Numbered from the stretch's first letter, positions 1 to 10,867 are shown. The stretch is DNA of 64,000 nt from Rubritalea profundi (GCF_002954445.1 NZ_MQWA01000001.1:1284832-1348831), one strand, 5' to 3'. Program-made: numbers and translations. The notes: generated from the sequence alone by a model not told the origin.

Positions 1-2
1 CG

Positions 3-1913
3 CTCGTCATTCAGGGCACAGCAAACCAACGCGACTACTATTACTCTAGTAACAATTACTTCAATAGCTACTCAGACGACCCTGAGGAAATTGCCTACAG
101 CGCCTATGCAAGCATGACTCGCCCAAAAACCAGAGGAGAACTCGCAATAAACTTCATCCAGCCGTATTTTGAAAAGGCCGATAATGACTCTTATAATTCG
201 TCTTCCGAACCTGACATTGCAGCTCTCAAATCTCAAGCCCTCGCTTGGTACAAAGCACACAAAGAGGACACTCCAATCACGCTGGCAAAGTATTTCCTGC
301 AAAATGGAGAAGAGAAAATGATGACAGGAACCGCGGCTCACCTTATCTTCCTCGAGTCGGATGAAGCCAATCAACTGATTGAGAAAACTATACTTAGCTC
401 TGCTCAACCCAGCTCCTACGCAGCAAGCGTCAAGCCCTACATTATTAAGCGCCGAGAGGCTGGTAGCGAATTTCTAAAAAAGTATGAAGCTCTCCTCATC
501 AAAGAACTCGGTGATGGCCCAGATTTTGAGAAAAACACCTCAGCCCAATACCAAATCAGCAGAGATGGCGGTGTGACCAAATTCATCGCTAAACTCAATA
601 AATACACCAAGCCAGTCAGCCCCAAAGTGCTGCTCACTAACCTTTCTAGAAAAGATGCTAAGACAACAGAAATCCTAGAGCTGCTCGCGTCCCAGCTTAA
701 AGGCAAACCACTCGGCGAACTTCGGCCGAAATTCATCTACGCTGCTGCAAAATCAGAGCCAGCCAAAGCAAGGATGATCATAGGTGTTTTGCTCCAACTT
801 GATATCCCTAATCCGACCAGCATGGATGAAGCGTATGCTGTAGAAATTGGATCCTTCGAGGCCCAAGATTGGAAAAAACTTCTCGCTGAAAAACCTGATG
901 AAGAAAATGCCCGAGGTGAGTCTCTGCGTCGCGACACCGCCCTACTTTTAGAAAACTTATTCACCCCTACTGGTGTCACTGACTCTTACTATGAAATTCG
1001 GGCAACTCTCCCACCAGCAACTTTTAGCACTCTTATAGACACTCGCACAAAGGCCATTCTAGAGAGGGCAGAACTACCCTCTTTACCAGCCAGCGATGAT
1101 ATCAATAACGAGCAAATGTTAGCCTTGGTTGGCAAAATTGCGGGTACTCAACCTACAAAAATGAACTCGGTGATCGAGAGATTTACCCCCTCAGAGTTCC
1201 TCGCCTTAAAGAACCATCTCGATGCGAATGGGGCTCCCAAGAACTATCTCCTCGCTCAGTCCTTTGTTCAAAGACTCAAGTTGAACGAACAACAAGAAAA
1301 AATCCCTAACAAAGATGAAATCCAGAAACTTTTAGAATCTCACTCCCTCATAGGGTGTAAGCTCACAGAAGATTACTTTTCGAAACTAACCGAGCTCATC
1401 AAGGCAAACAAAGAGATCTTCAATCAAGTTGCGATCAACCTGCAAAACTCACCCAACACTATTGGTTTTGAACTCTCCCTATTCAAGACACCACTTTCAT
1501 ATCTACGCCAACTCCAAGAATCAGAAACTCTCCTCAAAGAGGGGGAAATTGACTACTACATCAGCCTCATACGTTACTCAGAGAACTCTGGATCACAAAA
1601 AGAAGTCCTCAGTTCTGACCCAGAATCCGCGCCAAAATTTAAGGCTGAAGTTAAGGCTGAAGTTAAGGACTACATTGGCTCTCTACTCGATAATCAAAGC
1701 AGTTCATGCGTCATCATCACCGCCACAAAACTCAGCCTCAAAAAGCGCCAAGAGGAACTTAAAAAATCACGAGCCCCGAAAGAAGCTCTGCTCAAAAAAA
1801 TGGCTGAAACCCCAGGAGGATCTGTCTATGCCGATCACTTTGAAGACCAGCTCGACTCGGTCACCCTAGAACAGCTGCAGTCCTACTACGATCGTATTCT
1901 CTCTAATCAATAA
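3..1913 (+). CDS. Unknown alpha-helical protein, 5' end outside the window
   Basis: The reading frame is open from base 3 with no stop, and the first ATG (114) lies inside a continuous protein-like stretch, so this is the 3' part of a longer gene that starts before the window. I do not recognise the family. The visible ~637 residues are charged and predicted mostly helical, without an evident membrane segment, and look like a secreted or cytosolic helical-repeat protein. A 12-bp tandem duplication near 1640 encodes a short AEVKAEVK repeat. It ends 38 bp before the MoxR gene on the same strand and is probably the upstream member of that operon. Function unknown; the related HEAT protein further downstream is the only hint, and it is weak. 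Confidence 0.7.
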   Translation, partial: LVIQGTANQRDYYYSSNNYFNSYSDDPEEIAYSAYASMTRPKTRGELAINFIQPYFEKADNDSYNSSSEPDIAALKSQALAWYKAHKEDTPITLAKYFLQNGEEKMMTGTAAHLIFLESDEANQLIEKTILSSAQPSSYAASVKPYIIKRREAGSEFLKKYEALLIKELGDGPDFEKNTSAQYQISRDGGVTKFIAKLNKYTKPVSPKVLLTNLSRKDAKTTEILELLASQLKGKPLGELRPKFIYAAAKSEPAKARMIIGVLLQLDIPNPTSMDEAYAVEIGSFEAQDWKKLLAEKPDEENARGESLRRDTALLLENLFTPTGVTDSYYEIRATLPPATFSTLIDTRTKAILERAELPSLPASDDINNEQMLALVGKIAGTQPTKMNSVIERFTPSEFLALKNHLDANGAPKNYLLAQSFVQRLKLNEQQEKIPNKDEIQKLLESHSLIGCKLTEDYFSKLTELIKANKEIFNQVAINLQNSPNTIGFELSLFKTPLSYLRQLQESETLLKEGEIDYYISLIRYSENSGSQKEVLSSDPESAPKFKAEVKAEVKDYIGSLLDNQSSSCVIITATKLSLKKRQEELKKSRAPKEALLKKMAETPGGSVYADHFEDQLDSVTLEQLQSYYDRILSNQ

Positions 1914-1951
1914 TCTCTTCCAAACGTTACCCACTTTAACCCAACAAACCT

Positions 1952-2935
1952 ATGCCTACCGATACTGCCGCCTCCCAATGGGAATCCGTCCAATCCTCCA
2001 TCGAAACTATCCGTACAGAAACTGCCCGCGTCATCGTCGGCCAAGAAGCAGTCGTCGAGCAAATGCTCGTCTCTGTTCTCTGTAAAGGCCACTGCCTGAT
2101 CGTCGGTGTCCCAGGGCTTGCTAAGACCTTGTTAGCCTCGACTATTGGCCACATTCTTGGCCTGAAATTCCAGCGCATCCAGTTCACTCCCGACCTCATG
2201 CCGACCGATATCGTGGGCTCAGAAATACTTCAAACCTCCGACAATGGTGGCCGTAGTTTCGAGTTCAGACCTGGCCCAATTTTTGCCAACTTGATTCTAG
2301 CCGACGAGATCAACCGAACACCACCAAAGACCCAAGCAGCGCTGTTAGAAGCGATGCAGGAAAAGCAAGTCACAGTCTCAGGACAGACGCGAAAGCTTGA
2401 AGAACCCTTCATCGTCTTCGCAACCCAGAACCCTATCGAACACGAAGGAACTTACCCACTGCCAGAAGCCCAGCTCGATCGCTTTTTCTACAACATCCAC
2501 ATCGATTACCCGACAATGGATGAGGAAGCTGAAATCGTAGCACGCACCACTGGCCGCGAGACTCCTGAAGCCCGCCAACTACTCAATGCTGATTCCGTGC
2601 AGAAACTCCAAGCTGCAGTGCTTGAAGTCCCTCTACCAGACTCAGTCGTTCAGGCAATCCTCAAGCTCGTGCATTCCACCCGACCAACCTCTGAACACGC
2701 CACCAAGTTTGTAAAAAACTATATCTCGTATGGTGCCGGCCCACGCGCCTCACAATGTCTCGCAAAGGCGGTGAGAGCTCTTGCCCTGCTACGCGGTAAG
2801 CCATCCGCAACAATCGAAGAAGTCAGAGCTGCTGCCCTCCCTATCCTTCGTCACAGAATCACGCCGAACTACAATGCCACTGGAGAAGGCATTACTGAGG
2901 TTCAGATTATCGAAGAGCTCATCAAAGCAATCTAA
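1952..2935 (+). CDS. MoxR-family AAA+ ATPase
   Basis: A 327-residue AAA+ ATPase of the MoxR family, the usual length. Walker A is GVPGLAKT (about residues 54-61) and Walker B is LADEINR, followed by the family-typical PPKTQAALLEAMQEKQVT stretch. The C-terminal lid domain ends the protein. MoxR proteins act as chaperone-like ATPases that mature or activate partner proteins carrying VWA domains; exactly such partners follow in the next genes (DUF58, BatA-like, VWA). Start at ATG 1952; the leader has no clear Shine-Dalgarno sequence. The next gene begins 15 bp after the stop, so cotranscription is likely. The family call is secure; the target protein is inferred from context. Confidence 0.96.
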   Translation: MPTDTAASQWESVQSSIETIRTETARVIVGQEAVVEQMLVSVLCKGHCLIVGVPGLAKTLLASTIGHILGLKFQRIQFTPDLMPTDIVGSEILQTSDNGGRSFEFRPGPIFANLILADEINRTPPKTQAALLEAMQEKQVTVSGQTRKLEEPFIVFATQNPIEHEGTYPLPEAQLDRFFYNIHIDYPTMDEEAEIVARTTGRETPEARQLLNADSVQKLQAAVLEVPLPDSVVQAILKLVHSTRPTSEHATKFVKNYISYGAGPRASQCLAKAVRALALLRGKPSATIEEVRAAALPILRHRITPNYNATGEGITEVQIIEELIKAI

Positions 2936-2950
2936 CAACCATTTTCAAAT

Positions 2951-3832
2951 ATGGCAGACAGCCAACATACCTACCTCAAACCTGAGGACATTCTAAAGCT
3001 CCGCAACTACGAGTTCGGAGCTAAGTCGCTGGTCGAAGGCTATCTTGCGGGAAGGCACAAGTCGAACCAACGTGGATCGTCCACAGAGTTCCACGAGTAC
3101 CGTCAGTACTGCCCAGGTGACGACATCAGCATGGTCGATTGGCGGGTATTTGCTCGCTCAGATAGACATTACCTCAAGACCTTCGAAGAGGAAACAAACC
3201 TAGAATGCCACGTCTTCGTAGACTCATCAGCATCAATGGGATTCAAAGAAAAATCCAAGCTGAGCAAGCTTGAGTACGCCTCGTTCTTTGCTGCCTGCCT
3301 TTCATGGTTAGTGATTCACAAAGGTGATCGAGTTGGCCTCCAAATCTTTGACAAAGACATCCGTCACCACCTACCAGCAGGCTCCACCCGGAAGCACCTT
3401 CTCAACATCCTCGACCTCTTAGAAAAGAACAAGGCTGGTTCACAAACCTCACTCGCCACTTCGCTGAAACGAGCCGCTCCTCTGCTAAAGAGAAAAGGAA
3501 CCATCGTCGTGGTCTCAGACTTTTTTGATTCCCCTGAAGAAATTTTCCGCAGCCTTCATCCTTATCTTCATCGTGGATTCCGCGTCCAGCTTTGCCACAT
3601 CCTCGATCCCGCTGAACTCAAGCTAACAGACCGAGGTCTCACGCGATTCGTCGACATGGAAACATCTGAGAACCTCATAGCACACACTACTAATCTTCAG
3701 AGTGAATGGATTCAGGCGATGGAAACCCATTGCCGCAGCCTGAGACGTCTCGCTGCATCTAAGCAAATCGGCTACACCCTTAGCCCAACCACTGAATCCT
3801 ACCACAAGCTCTTCGACCAGCTCGTCAAATAA
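2951..3832 (+). CDS. DUF58 domain protein (VWA-like, MoxR partner)
   Basis: A 293-residue DUF58 protein. The family signature is clear: STEFHEYRQYCPGDD followed by VDWRVFARSDR (about residues 46-75). A VWA-like metal-site motif, VDSSASM, follows near residue 95. Many DUF58 proteins carry N-terminal membrane helices, but this one has none visible and is probably cytoplasmic or peripheral. DUF58 genes are almost always next to moxR, and the two products are thought to work together in assembly or quality control of envelope complexes. It lies 15 bp after moxR and 6 bp before the BatA-like gene, so it is part of one transcription unit. Confidence 0.94.
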   Translation: MADSQHTYLKPEDILKLRNYEFGAKSLVEGYLAGRHKSNQRGSSTEFHEYRQYCPGDDISMVDWRVFARSDRHYLKTFEEETNLECHVFVDSSASMGFKEKSKLSKLEYASFFAACLSWLVIHKGDRVGLQIFDKDIRHHLPAGSTRKHLLNILDLLEKNKAGSQTSLATSLKRAAPLLKRKGTIVVVSDFFDSPEEIFRSLHPYLHRGFRVQLCHILDPAELKLTDRGLTRFVDMETSENLIAHTTNLQSEWIQAMETHCRSLRRLAASKQIGYTLSPTTESYHKLFDQLVK

Positions 3833-3838
3833 GCCCCT

Positions 3839-5854
3839 ATGTCGTTCATCACTACCTACCCCGCGCTTCTTTGGATTCTGGCACTCGTCACGGTCCCAAT
3901 ACTGGTGCACTTGTTTGCCCGCAGTCGGCCACCTTCCTATGCATTCTCCGACACAGCATTCCTCAAAATCTTACTGAAGAAAACGGCGCGCCTTCGCAAG
4001 CCGCAAGATTGGCTGACACTTTTGTTAAGAACACTAGCGTGCTTGGCTCTGCTGCTTGCCATTTTACATCCATTGCTGGTTGCTAGAGATCCAAACGTAG
4101 TCGCCGGCGCCCAGAATAACATCATTCTAGTCATTGACCAATCAGCCTCCATGTCCGCTAGAGATGGAGCAACCACTCGCTTTGATAAGGCTATCTCTGA
4201 AGCCAGCAAGCTCCTCAATGACCTCAAGCCTGATAAGGCAAATATCATCTGGGCCAGAGCCTCAGCCAAATCTGAATACCCCGAGCCCGCTCCCAACCTC
4301 CAATTCCTACACGAAGCTCTGCAAAATGCCGAATCCGTCAACGAGACCTCTGCCGGCCCGAGCGCTCTCAGCATCGCTATCGGCCAATTACAGAAAACTC
4401 AAGGATCTCGAGAGATTTTTTTGATTTCTGATTTTCAGAAGAATAGTTGGAATGGTGCTCAAACCGCACTGCCAGACTCAATCAAGTTGACCAAAATCAA
4501 GGTAGCGTCACAGACTCCTAACAACGTAGCTGTCACAGAACTATCCTGCTCACCTAGCTCGCCCATCATTGGCCAAGACACTCTCATCCGCGCCAAGCTG
4601 TCCAACTTTTCAGATCAAAATCAACACCTTAGTTCCTACCTAAATATAGCCGGGAGCAGACAATCTAAGTCCATCGACATCCCAGCTCATGGCCAAGTCG
4701 AAGTCCTCTTCACTGCTAGTTTTTCCAAAAGCGGCCAACTCCCGATCACGGTCAGCATCGACGAAGACACCTATCCCGCGGATGATTCTAGACACCTCAT
4801 TCTCGACATTGACAGCGGACTCCAGATCACCTCGCTCGAAAGGAATCCTAGCGCCAGCTCTGAAACTCTCGACCGAGTCGCCTCCGCGCTCCCGTGGTTG
4901 AAGCATTCTTCCGTAAAAAACATCAGTAAGATTGGACCAGCAGATATTCTCTTCATTCATGATTGGGATGGATCTAACATCAAACAACTTGAACAAATCT
5001 CACAGAACACAACATTGATAGTCGACCCCTCTATCAGCTGTGGCAACGCGGCTATCGAAGAGTTATTTAGTCTTAAATCCCCATCCTCAGTCATCAACCG
5101 CAGTTCAAACTCTGATGGATGGGAGGCCACCATCTCTGACCCCTCTTCCCCCGTATTCCAGCTCTTCGCCTCTGGTGAATATGGCAACCCCGCGGCTGGC
5201 GTCTTTCACAAACGAATGGATCTCCCCATCTCATGGAGTAATGCTGAGCATATCACCTCGTTTATCTCATACACCGATAACACCCCGGCTATCCTGAGCT
5301 CCAACACAGCGACACCTAGGCTTCTCTGGAACCTTCCGATCTCACCTACCGATTCTAGCTGGGCCCTGCAGGAACCCTTTCTCCCATTCATCGCGGAACT
5401 ACTGCTCCATATCCGACCTGACTCAAAGTTAAATGAACAAGAATTCCTGAGTGGTTCACCACTCTTTTGGTCATTGCCGGATGAGATTGATGCCAGCTCA
5501 GTCACCCTCCAAAAAGACGCGGACGCGCCCTCTCCTACCCAAGTAAACCGCGACGATCTCAGCACCGTACTCCTCAGCGAAGAGCCCGCTGCCCCAGGGA
5601 TTTTCTCATGGAAAATTGGCAACCATGTCAGCCACCTCAACTATGTTAACTTTCCCTCGCCTGAGTCTGATTTACAAACGCTCACTCCCGACTCTCTAAC
5701 TTTTGGCCAGACACTAGCGAGTGAGGATGTTCTCAGAAATGACGCCCTGTCCCAAGGTGTTCCATTGTGGCCGTATTTCCTAGCGGCCGGCATCCTTTTA
5801 CTTTTTGCCGAGTCATTCGCATCGACTCCTCAAAAAATCACAATAGCGGACTAA
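3839..5854 (+). CDS. BatA-like membrane protein with VWA domain
   Basis: 671 residues. The N-terminus has the BatA-type segment: one membrane helix (about 8-25), a basic loop, and a second helix (about 62-80). A VWA domain follows with MIDAS motif DQSASMS near residue 100. The middle is beta-rich and probably periplasmic, and a last membrane helix lies near residues 640-660 before a short tail. Members of this group sit in MoxR/Bat aerotolerance-type operons, where VWA proteins are thought to bind partners through a divalent metal. It starts 6 bp after the DUF58 stop. The TTG-started VWA gene follows after 19 bp. Biological substrate unknown. Confidence 0.88.
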   Translation: MSFITTYPALLWILALVTVPILVHLFARSRPPSYAFSDTAFLKILLKKTARLRKPQDWLTLLLRTLACLALLLAILHPLLVARDPNVVAGAQNNIILVIDQSASMSARDGATTRFDKAISEASKLLNDLKPDKANIIWARASAKSEYPEPAPNLQFLHEALQNAESVNETSAGPSALSIAIGQLQKTQGSREIFLISDFQKNSWNGAQTALPDSIKLTKIKVASQTPNNVAVTELSCSPSSPIIGQDTLIRAKLSNFSDQNQHLSSYLNIAGSRQSKSIDIPAHGQVEVLFTASFSKSGQLPITVSIDEDTYPADDSRHLILDIDSGLQITSLERNPSASSETLDRVASALPWLKHSSVKNISKIGPADILFIHDWDGSNIKQLEQISQNTTLIVDPSISCGNAAIEELFSLKSPSSVINRSSNSDGWEATISDPSSPVFQLFASGEYGNPAAGVFHKRMDLPISWSNAEHITSFISYTDNTPAILSSNTATPRLLWNLPISPTDSSWALQEPFLPFIAELLLHIRPDSKLNEQEFLSGSPLFWSLPDEIDASSVTLQKDADAPSPTQVNRDDLSTVLLSEEPAAPGIFSWKIGNHVSHLNYVNFPSPESDLQTLTPDSLTFGQTLASEDVLRNDALSQGVPLWPYFLAAGILLLFAESFASTPQKITIAD

Positions 5855-5873
5855 CCAAACCCATTATTCTCCA

Positions 5874-8067
5874 TTGAATCCCGTACTTTCAACCCAAGCC
5901 CTGATACCAATTCTGATCCTCATTCTAGGATTAGGTCTTTTCTTGTCTTGGCGTTCCACCCAGCACGCAGGAAAACGTATTCGCATCCTGTTAGTTACTC
6001 TTCGTTGCCTCGTGTTAGCGAGTATTTGCATCCTCTTTTTTAACCCCGGAAAGTGGGTTTCACCTGAGGATTCAACCACCAAGGTTTGGCCCATACTCAT
6101 AGACAACTCACTTTCTATGGCTGTCGATGACGGCCAGTCCACCCGACTGGAATCCGCCCTCGCCATTCACAAAAAACTCTCCGATTCCGCCGACAAAATT
6201 GGAGCTAAAGTGCAGACATTTAGTTTTGGAGACAACCTATCTAGTCCGTCTTCAGCCTCAACCATCCGCCCCAACGCGCTTGCTAGTAATTTGCTTCAAT
6301 CCGGCGAAGAACTATTCAGTTCACTCCAAGCCTCTGGCCAAACGCCCGCAGGAGTCATTATCCTCTCTGACGGAAGACAAACCCAACAACCCTCAGGATC
6401 TAACTTTCTACTCCATTCCAAGGCCCACAACGCTCCTGTCCACACCATTGCCATTGGAAAAAAAAATTGACCCTGTCGATCTAGAAATATCTTCCACTAA
6501 ACGCACAGTCACAGGATTTATTGGCCAAGATATTCATATCAAAGCCACCATTCGCAACCTCCAAATTGCCGATCAAGAAATTGAGATCGAGCTGCTAGAC
6601 TCCGAAGAAAAGCTGCTCAGCAAGGCCTCAATTTCTCTCGTTAAGGGAGAAAAAACCTCTCACACATTCACGATCAAAGCCCCGGAGTTGTCCACTACTG
6701 TCCACCTCCGCATCCCCATTCTAGAAGGTGAACAACGCGACAATAACAACCAATGTGCGGTCTACCTACGCGTGCTCACGACCAAAACCCGAGTCTTCAT
6801 AGCGGAAGGTGCTCCCTACTGGGACTCCAAATTTTTAGCCCAGCACTTGCGGCTGCAACCACACATCGATGTTCAGTCAGTCCATCGCCTCAATGATTCG
6901 CGCTTCTTTAGAATCGACTCAAAAAAGAGCTACCACACGGATTCTGCTGAAAATATTTTCCCTGACTCAGCTGAAGAATTAGCCAAATTTGACCTGATCA
7001 TATTCGGAAAAAATGCTGAGTACTTTCTTACGAACAAGCGCATTGAGCTGCTCAAGTCGTTTGTCAGAGACCAAGGTGGGGCCATCCTCTTTTCACGAGG
7101 GAAATCATACTCAGGGAAACTCCCCGAACTAGCAGATCTAGAACCTGTGACATGGACGGTTGGCCAACTCTCACAATTTTCACTCACCCCAACACCCGAC
7201 GGAAAGGCTTCTGGTCTATTTGGTCAAGCACTCCCAAACCCAAGCTCCACCGTGTGGAAGTCGCTTCCTAAGCTAAAGGATGCCCATCAGATTGAGTCAG
7301 TCAAACCCTTCACTCGGGTATTGGCGCGAGGAGCAATCGATGGTCATCAGAGCACTTTCCCACTGCTCGCAGTTCGGCGCTATGGCCAAGGAGTGACTGG
7401 AATAGTCAATGCTGATGGACTCTGGAAATGGGACTTCTATCCGGAAGCGCGTGAGTTAGGTAATATGTATAGTGAATTCTGGTCCCAACTCCTCCAATGG
7501 ATGGTCGCCTATTCAGAATTCTTACCGGGCTACCAATATTCGTTACGTTCTTCCGCCACCACACTCACCCATGGCAACAACATCACTCTCACTGCTCGCT
7601 ACCGTGGCAGCGACTCACCAGAGCCACCAGTCTTAAGCATCCGATTCGGCTCCTCTCCCCCCCAGACCCTCACTCCCGCTAGAGTTCCGTCAGATGACCC
7701 CATCCCCACATGGAAGGCATCCTTCACTCCGGAAACCCCAGGAAACTACGAGATCACTCTCATCACTCCAGACAAGTCACCGCAACCGACGGCCTTGCTC
7801 CAGGCTATTGCTCCGCCAAAAGAAAGTGACAATTTCAACCCAGATCCGACTTTCCTCAGCGAAATTGCAGCTGCAACAAAGGGCCAAAGTCTCACCGCTG
7901 AGACATTTGAAAGTTATTTTGATTCCGCATTTTCTGAGATTCAGACCACTACTAAAAAAGCAAACGCCACTTGGAAACCGACATGGTCGCACTGGATCAC
8001 CGCTTTTGTTTTGGTTCTTATACTCGGTTCAGAATGGTTCATCCGCAGAAGATCTGGCCTTTCATAA
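5874..8067 (+). CDS. VWA-type membrane protein, reading frame broken at an A9 run
   Basis: Read as it stands, a 198-residue protein starts at TTG 5874 and stops at 6470. The downstream sequence continues in the +1 frame without a stop to 8067 and is clearly the rest of the same protein. Removing one A from the run at 6458-6466 gives one 730-residue protein. It has an N-terminal helix pair, a VWA domain with MIDAS-like IDNSLSM, a beta-sandwich middle, a region resembling a glutamine-amidotransferase-like fold, and a C-terminal membrane helix ending in RRRSGLS. Proteins of this layout accompany the BatA-like gene in related operons. The break may be a sequencing error, a true frameshift, or a slippage site. 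No in-frame ATG exists upstream (stop at 5844), which supports the TTG start. Confidence 0.8.
6458..6466 (+). other. A9 homopolymer at the frame switch of the VWA gene
   Basis: Nine consecutive A residues sit exactly where the 5' frame (ending IAIGKKN then stop) must join the 3' frame (starting near KKIDPVDLEI). Eight A would restore one frame. Runs of nine A are also long enough for RNA polymerase slippage, so a mixed population of products from an intact-length template is possible. Confidence 0.75.
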
Positions 8068-8084
8068 ATTTCTAACACCCTAAC

Positions 8085-10859
8085 ATGTCAAAATTTCAAA
8101 CATCCTATAACCGATTCAAGCACACCTGGAGCATTGGTCTCGTCTGCCGAGCACTGTTCTATCTATGCTCTGCCATGGTGCTACTCACCTTGCTGATAGG
8201 TGTCGCAGACTTTCTTTTTGCTTTCAGCCAAAAGACACGAACTGTTGTCTATTACACATTGGTCGTGAGTTCTATCATCGGCCTAGCCGTTACCTTGATT
8301 CGGTCTATTTTATTAAACAACTCAGAAGTCACAGCTCTAGCAGACAAACAGACCAACTCGACAACTCGGGCGGTGAGTGTTGCTTATGACCTACAAAACC
8401 AACAATCCCCCACCGAGTTACATGCCTACCTTAAAGATAAAGCCCTGGCACAAGCGCACACCGAGCTTCAAGACATGTCATGGAAGTCGAGATTCCCATG
8501 GAAAGCTCTCATCACCTCCATCGTCTGTATTGTCATGACAGCTGGGATTCTAGGAAGTTTTAGCTACTTACAACCTGCTGCCTACACTACAATAAAAGGC
8601 CGGGTGCTCACGCCTGCTAAAGATATAGCCCCATTCACCAATCTCAAATTTTCGCTAAAGAAAGAGAATGCCATCACCCTCTACGGTGGTGAGAACTCCA
8701 TCACTGCTATCATCACTGGTGACGACATCGAAGACTCAGTCTATTGCCTGATTAAGAATCCGACCACTGGAGAAATCGAAAAAACCGAAACCTTCCAAAA
8801 ATCGGATAAAGAATTCACCAAGAAGTTCAGCAAGATAGTTGAAGACCTTGAAATCGCATTTTCCTGCGGCAAAGCGCGCAGTCAGTGGCTGCCTATCAAT
8901 GTAATGCTGCAGCCCAAGTTTGGAGCGGTTCAGCTCACCATCACTCCCCCTCCTTACACCAAGAAGCCGCAACGCAGCATCCCACTCGACGGCAATGCTC
9001 TGAGTATTCTAGAAGGCTCCTCAGTCGTTTTAGATGTCACCTCTAACCGCCCACTCTCAGGAGGCTTGATCACCCTTAGCCCATTCAATGACATCGATAC
9101 TCCTACCGAGCTTCCTGCTGCATCATCCAGCGGAAAAACGACTCAGTTCCAGTGGACCGCCCACCGCAGCGTATCCGTTAGTTGCTCGATTACCGACGTG
9201 AGAGGCACCCACGGATCGTCACCACTAACATTCAACATCCAGATCATCCAAGATGAAGCACCGGCTCCAGAACTCACCAGCCCATCTGCCACCGTCCTGG
9301 CCACTCCTGACTCAATTATCCCATTGCAATGTGAAGTCACCGATGACCACGGACTCAAGGATGTAAGCTTAGTCCGTTCTTTGGTAGGCTTCCGCGACCG
9401 CAGTCAAGTCGTCGCCGCCAACCTCAGCATTACCGACCACTCCTTTACAGAAAAAATAGATCTCGGAGCTCTAGGCGTACTACCAAAGCAAGATCTAGAA
9501 TTCTATTTAGAAGCCACTGACCTCAACCCCTCACTACTAGGCTCCGGCACATCTAACGTGGTCAGAGTCCACATTATATCAGTCGAAGAATACGCTGAGA
9601 GAATCCGCATAAAAACCACTCTCAAAGCCTTCAGCGAACGCTTTAAATTGCTCGCTGAACTTATCGAAAATGCTCGGAACTCGCTCGTGGAGTTAGAGAC
9701 CGCCAATAAGGCTAATGAAGAGAAAAATTTCAACGCCACACTAGAATCGTCAAGAAAATGGCACGAGCAATCCAAAGATTTAGCCTACCAACTCGCCAGA
9801 GACTTCCATGCGTATTCCATGGAAAAAGAACTAGGTGACGTAGCCGCAGCCAGCTCAGATGTGCTCAATGAAAACTTTCTAGAACTTCAAGAAATCACTT
9901 TCAGCAACCCTGTAGAGCTCAATTCCAAGAGCATCGAAAAAATGCTGGAACGCCTCGGCGGAGTGAGAGAACGCGCTAAGAAACTCAAAAAAGAAGCCGG
10001 CCAAGTCAACAACATCGGTGAGGCTATCAAACTTGCCGTCCGCTATAGAGAAATCTACAGCAACCAAAGATCGGTCACGATGCGCTTCACCACCATCGCC
10101 AAAGAAATCCACAAAGGGATTATTAGAAATGCCAGACAACTCCCAAACTTAGCCAAAGTTCAGTTGAAAAACCGAGATGCTTTGCTCAGGCTACTCGTCG
10201 ACATTCGCGCTGTCAGCGAGTCATTGCCGGATGAATTTAGTGATCTAAAAATTGCTCTCGCTGAATTTGCCGAGAAAGCTGACGAACTCAACATCGTGGA
10301 ACCAATGCAAGCCGCTTCAGACGCTGCGAAGTTAGGCAACGCGGATGAGGCCACCTCTCAATCCCAATTCACCCTCAACTTGCTAGAGCAACTACTACAA
10401 CTCAAAGAACCGAATACAGAAGACGGAAATGCATTTTCTCAGATGTGCCAAGGGAAACTCCAAAGGTCAAAATTCCCAGTCCCAGACAAAGTAGATGACA
10501 CACTCAAAGCTATCTTGAAAGCCATGCTCGCTAAGGTCGAAAAGAAAGACCAAGAACAGAACAAAGGCCAAGGAGACGGCGATGGCCCACCTGGAGACGG
10601 CGGTGAGGGAGGTGGTGGACAAGGTGGTAGATCTACAGCAAACCTTCCGATGTTCGGCCCATCTCGCCTAGACTTCAACAGTGCTGGATCTCAAGGTAGC
10701 AATGGCTTAGCCAAGAAGCAACGCTCACATGGCAAACAACAACTAGAACAAAGCCAGCTGCGTAGCTCGAAAAAAGAAGACACTCTCCCATCAAAACTTC
10801 AGCTCTATCGAATTCCCGAAAAATACAAAGACTCAGTCAAAAAATTTCAATCTAACTAA
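8085..10859 (+). CDS. Large membrane protein with coiled-coil region (DUF4175-like)
   Basis: 924 residues. Two adjacent membrane helices occupy about residues 20-75 and a third about 140-165. A long beta-rich extracytoplasmic part (about 170-500) follows, with an Ig-like feel and the phrase QDEAPAPELTSP before the second half. Residues about 505-760 are highly charged and heptad-like, predicting a long coiled coil. Near the C-terminus a Gly/Asp-rich, proline-containing linker precedes a basic tail. The architecture and position match DUF4175-like proteins that accompany MoxR/VWA clusters in Planctomycetes and Verrucomicrobia; I am moderately sure of that family name. It starts 17 bp after the VWA gene and ends 8 bp before the DUF4159 gene. 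Confidence 0.78.
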   Translation: MSKFQTSYNRFKHTWSIGLVCRALFYLCSAMVLLTLLIGVADFLFAFSQKTRTVVYYTLVVSSIIGLAVTLIRSILLNNSEVTALADKQTNSTTRAVSVAYDLQNQQSPTELHAYLKDKALAQAHTELQDMSWKSRFPWKALITSIVCIVMTAGILGSFSYLQPAAYTTIKGRVLTPAKDIAPFTNLKFSLKKENAITLYGGENSITAIITGDDIEDSVYCLIKNPTTGEIEKTETFQKSDKEFTKKFSKIVEDLEIAFSCGKARSQWLPINVMLQPKFGAVQLTITPPPYTKKPQRSIPLDGNALSILEGSSVVLDVTSNRPLSGGLITLSPFNDIDTPTELPAASSSGKTTQFQWTAHRSVSVSCSITDVRGTHGSSPLTFNIQIIQDEAPAPELTSPSATVLATPDSIIPLQCEVTDDHGLKDVSLVRSLVGFRDRSQVVAANLSITDHSFTEKIDLGALGVLPKQDLEFYLEATDLNPSLLGSGTSNVVRVHIISVEEYAERIRIKTTLKAFSERFKLLAELIENARNSLVELETANKANEEKNFNATLESSRKWHEQSKDLAYQLARDFHAYSMEKELGDVAAASSDVLNENFLELQEITFSNPVELNSKSIEKMLERLGGVRERAKKLKKEAGQVNNIGEAIKLAVRYREIYSNQRSVTMRFTTIAKEIHKGIIRNARQLPNLAKVQLKNRDALLRLLVDIRAVSESLPDEFSDLKIALAEFAEKADELNIVEPMQAASDAAKLGNADEATSQSQFTLNLLEQLLQLKEPNTEDGNAFSQMCQGKLQRSKFPVPDKVDDTLKAILKAMLAKVEKKDQEQNKGQGDGDGPPGDGGEGGGGQGGRSTANLPMFGPSRLDFNSAGSQGSNGLAKKQRSHGKQQLEQSQLRSSKKEDTLPSKLQLYRIPEKYKDSVKKFQSN

Positions 10860-10867
10860 CAATCCCC

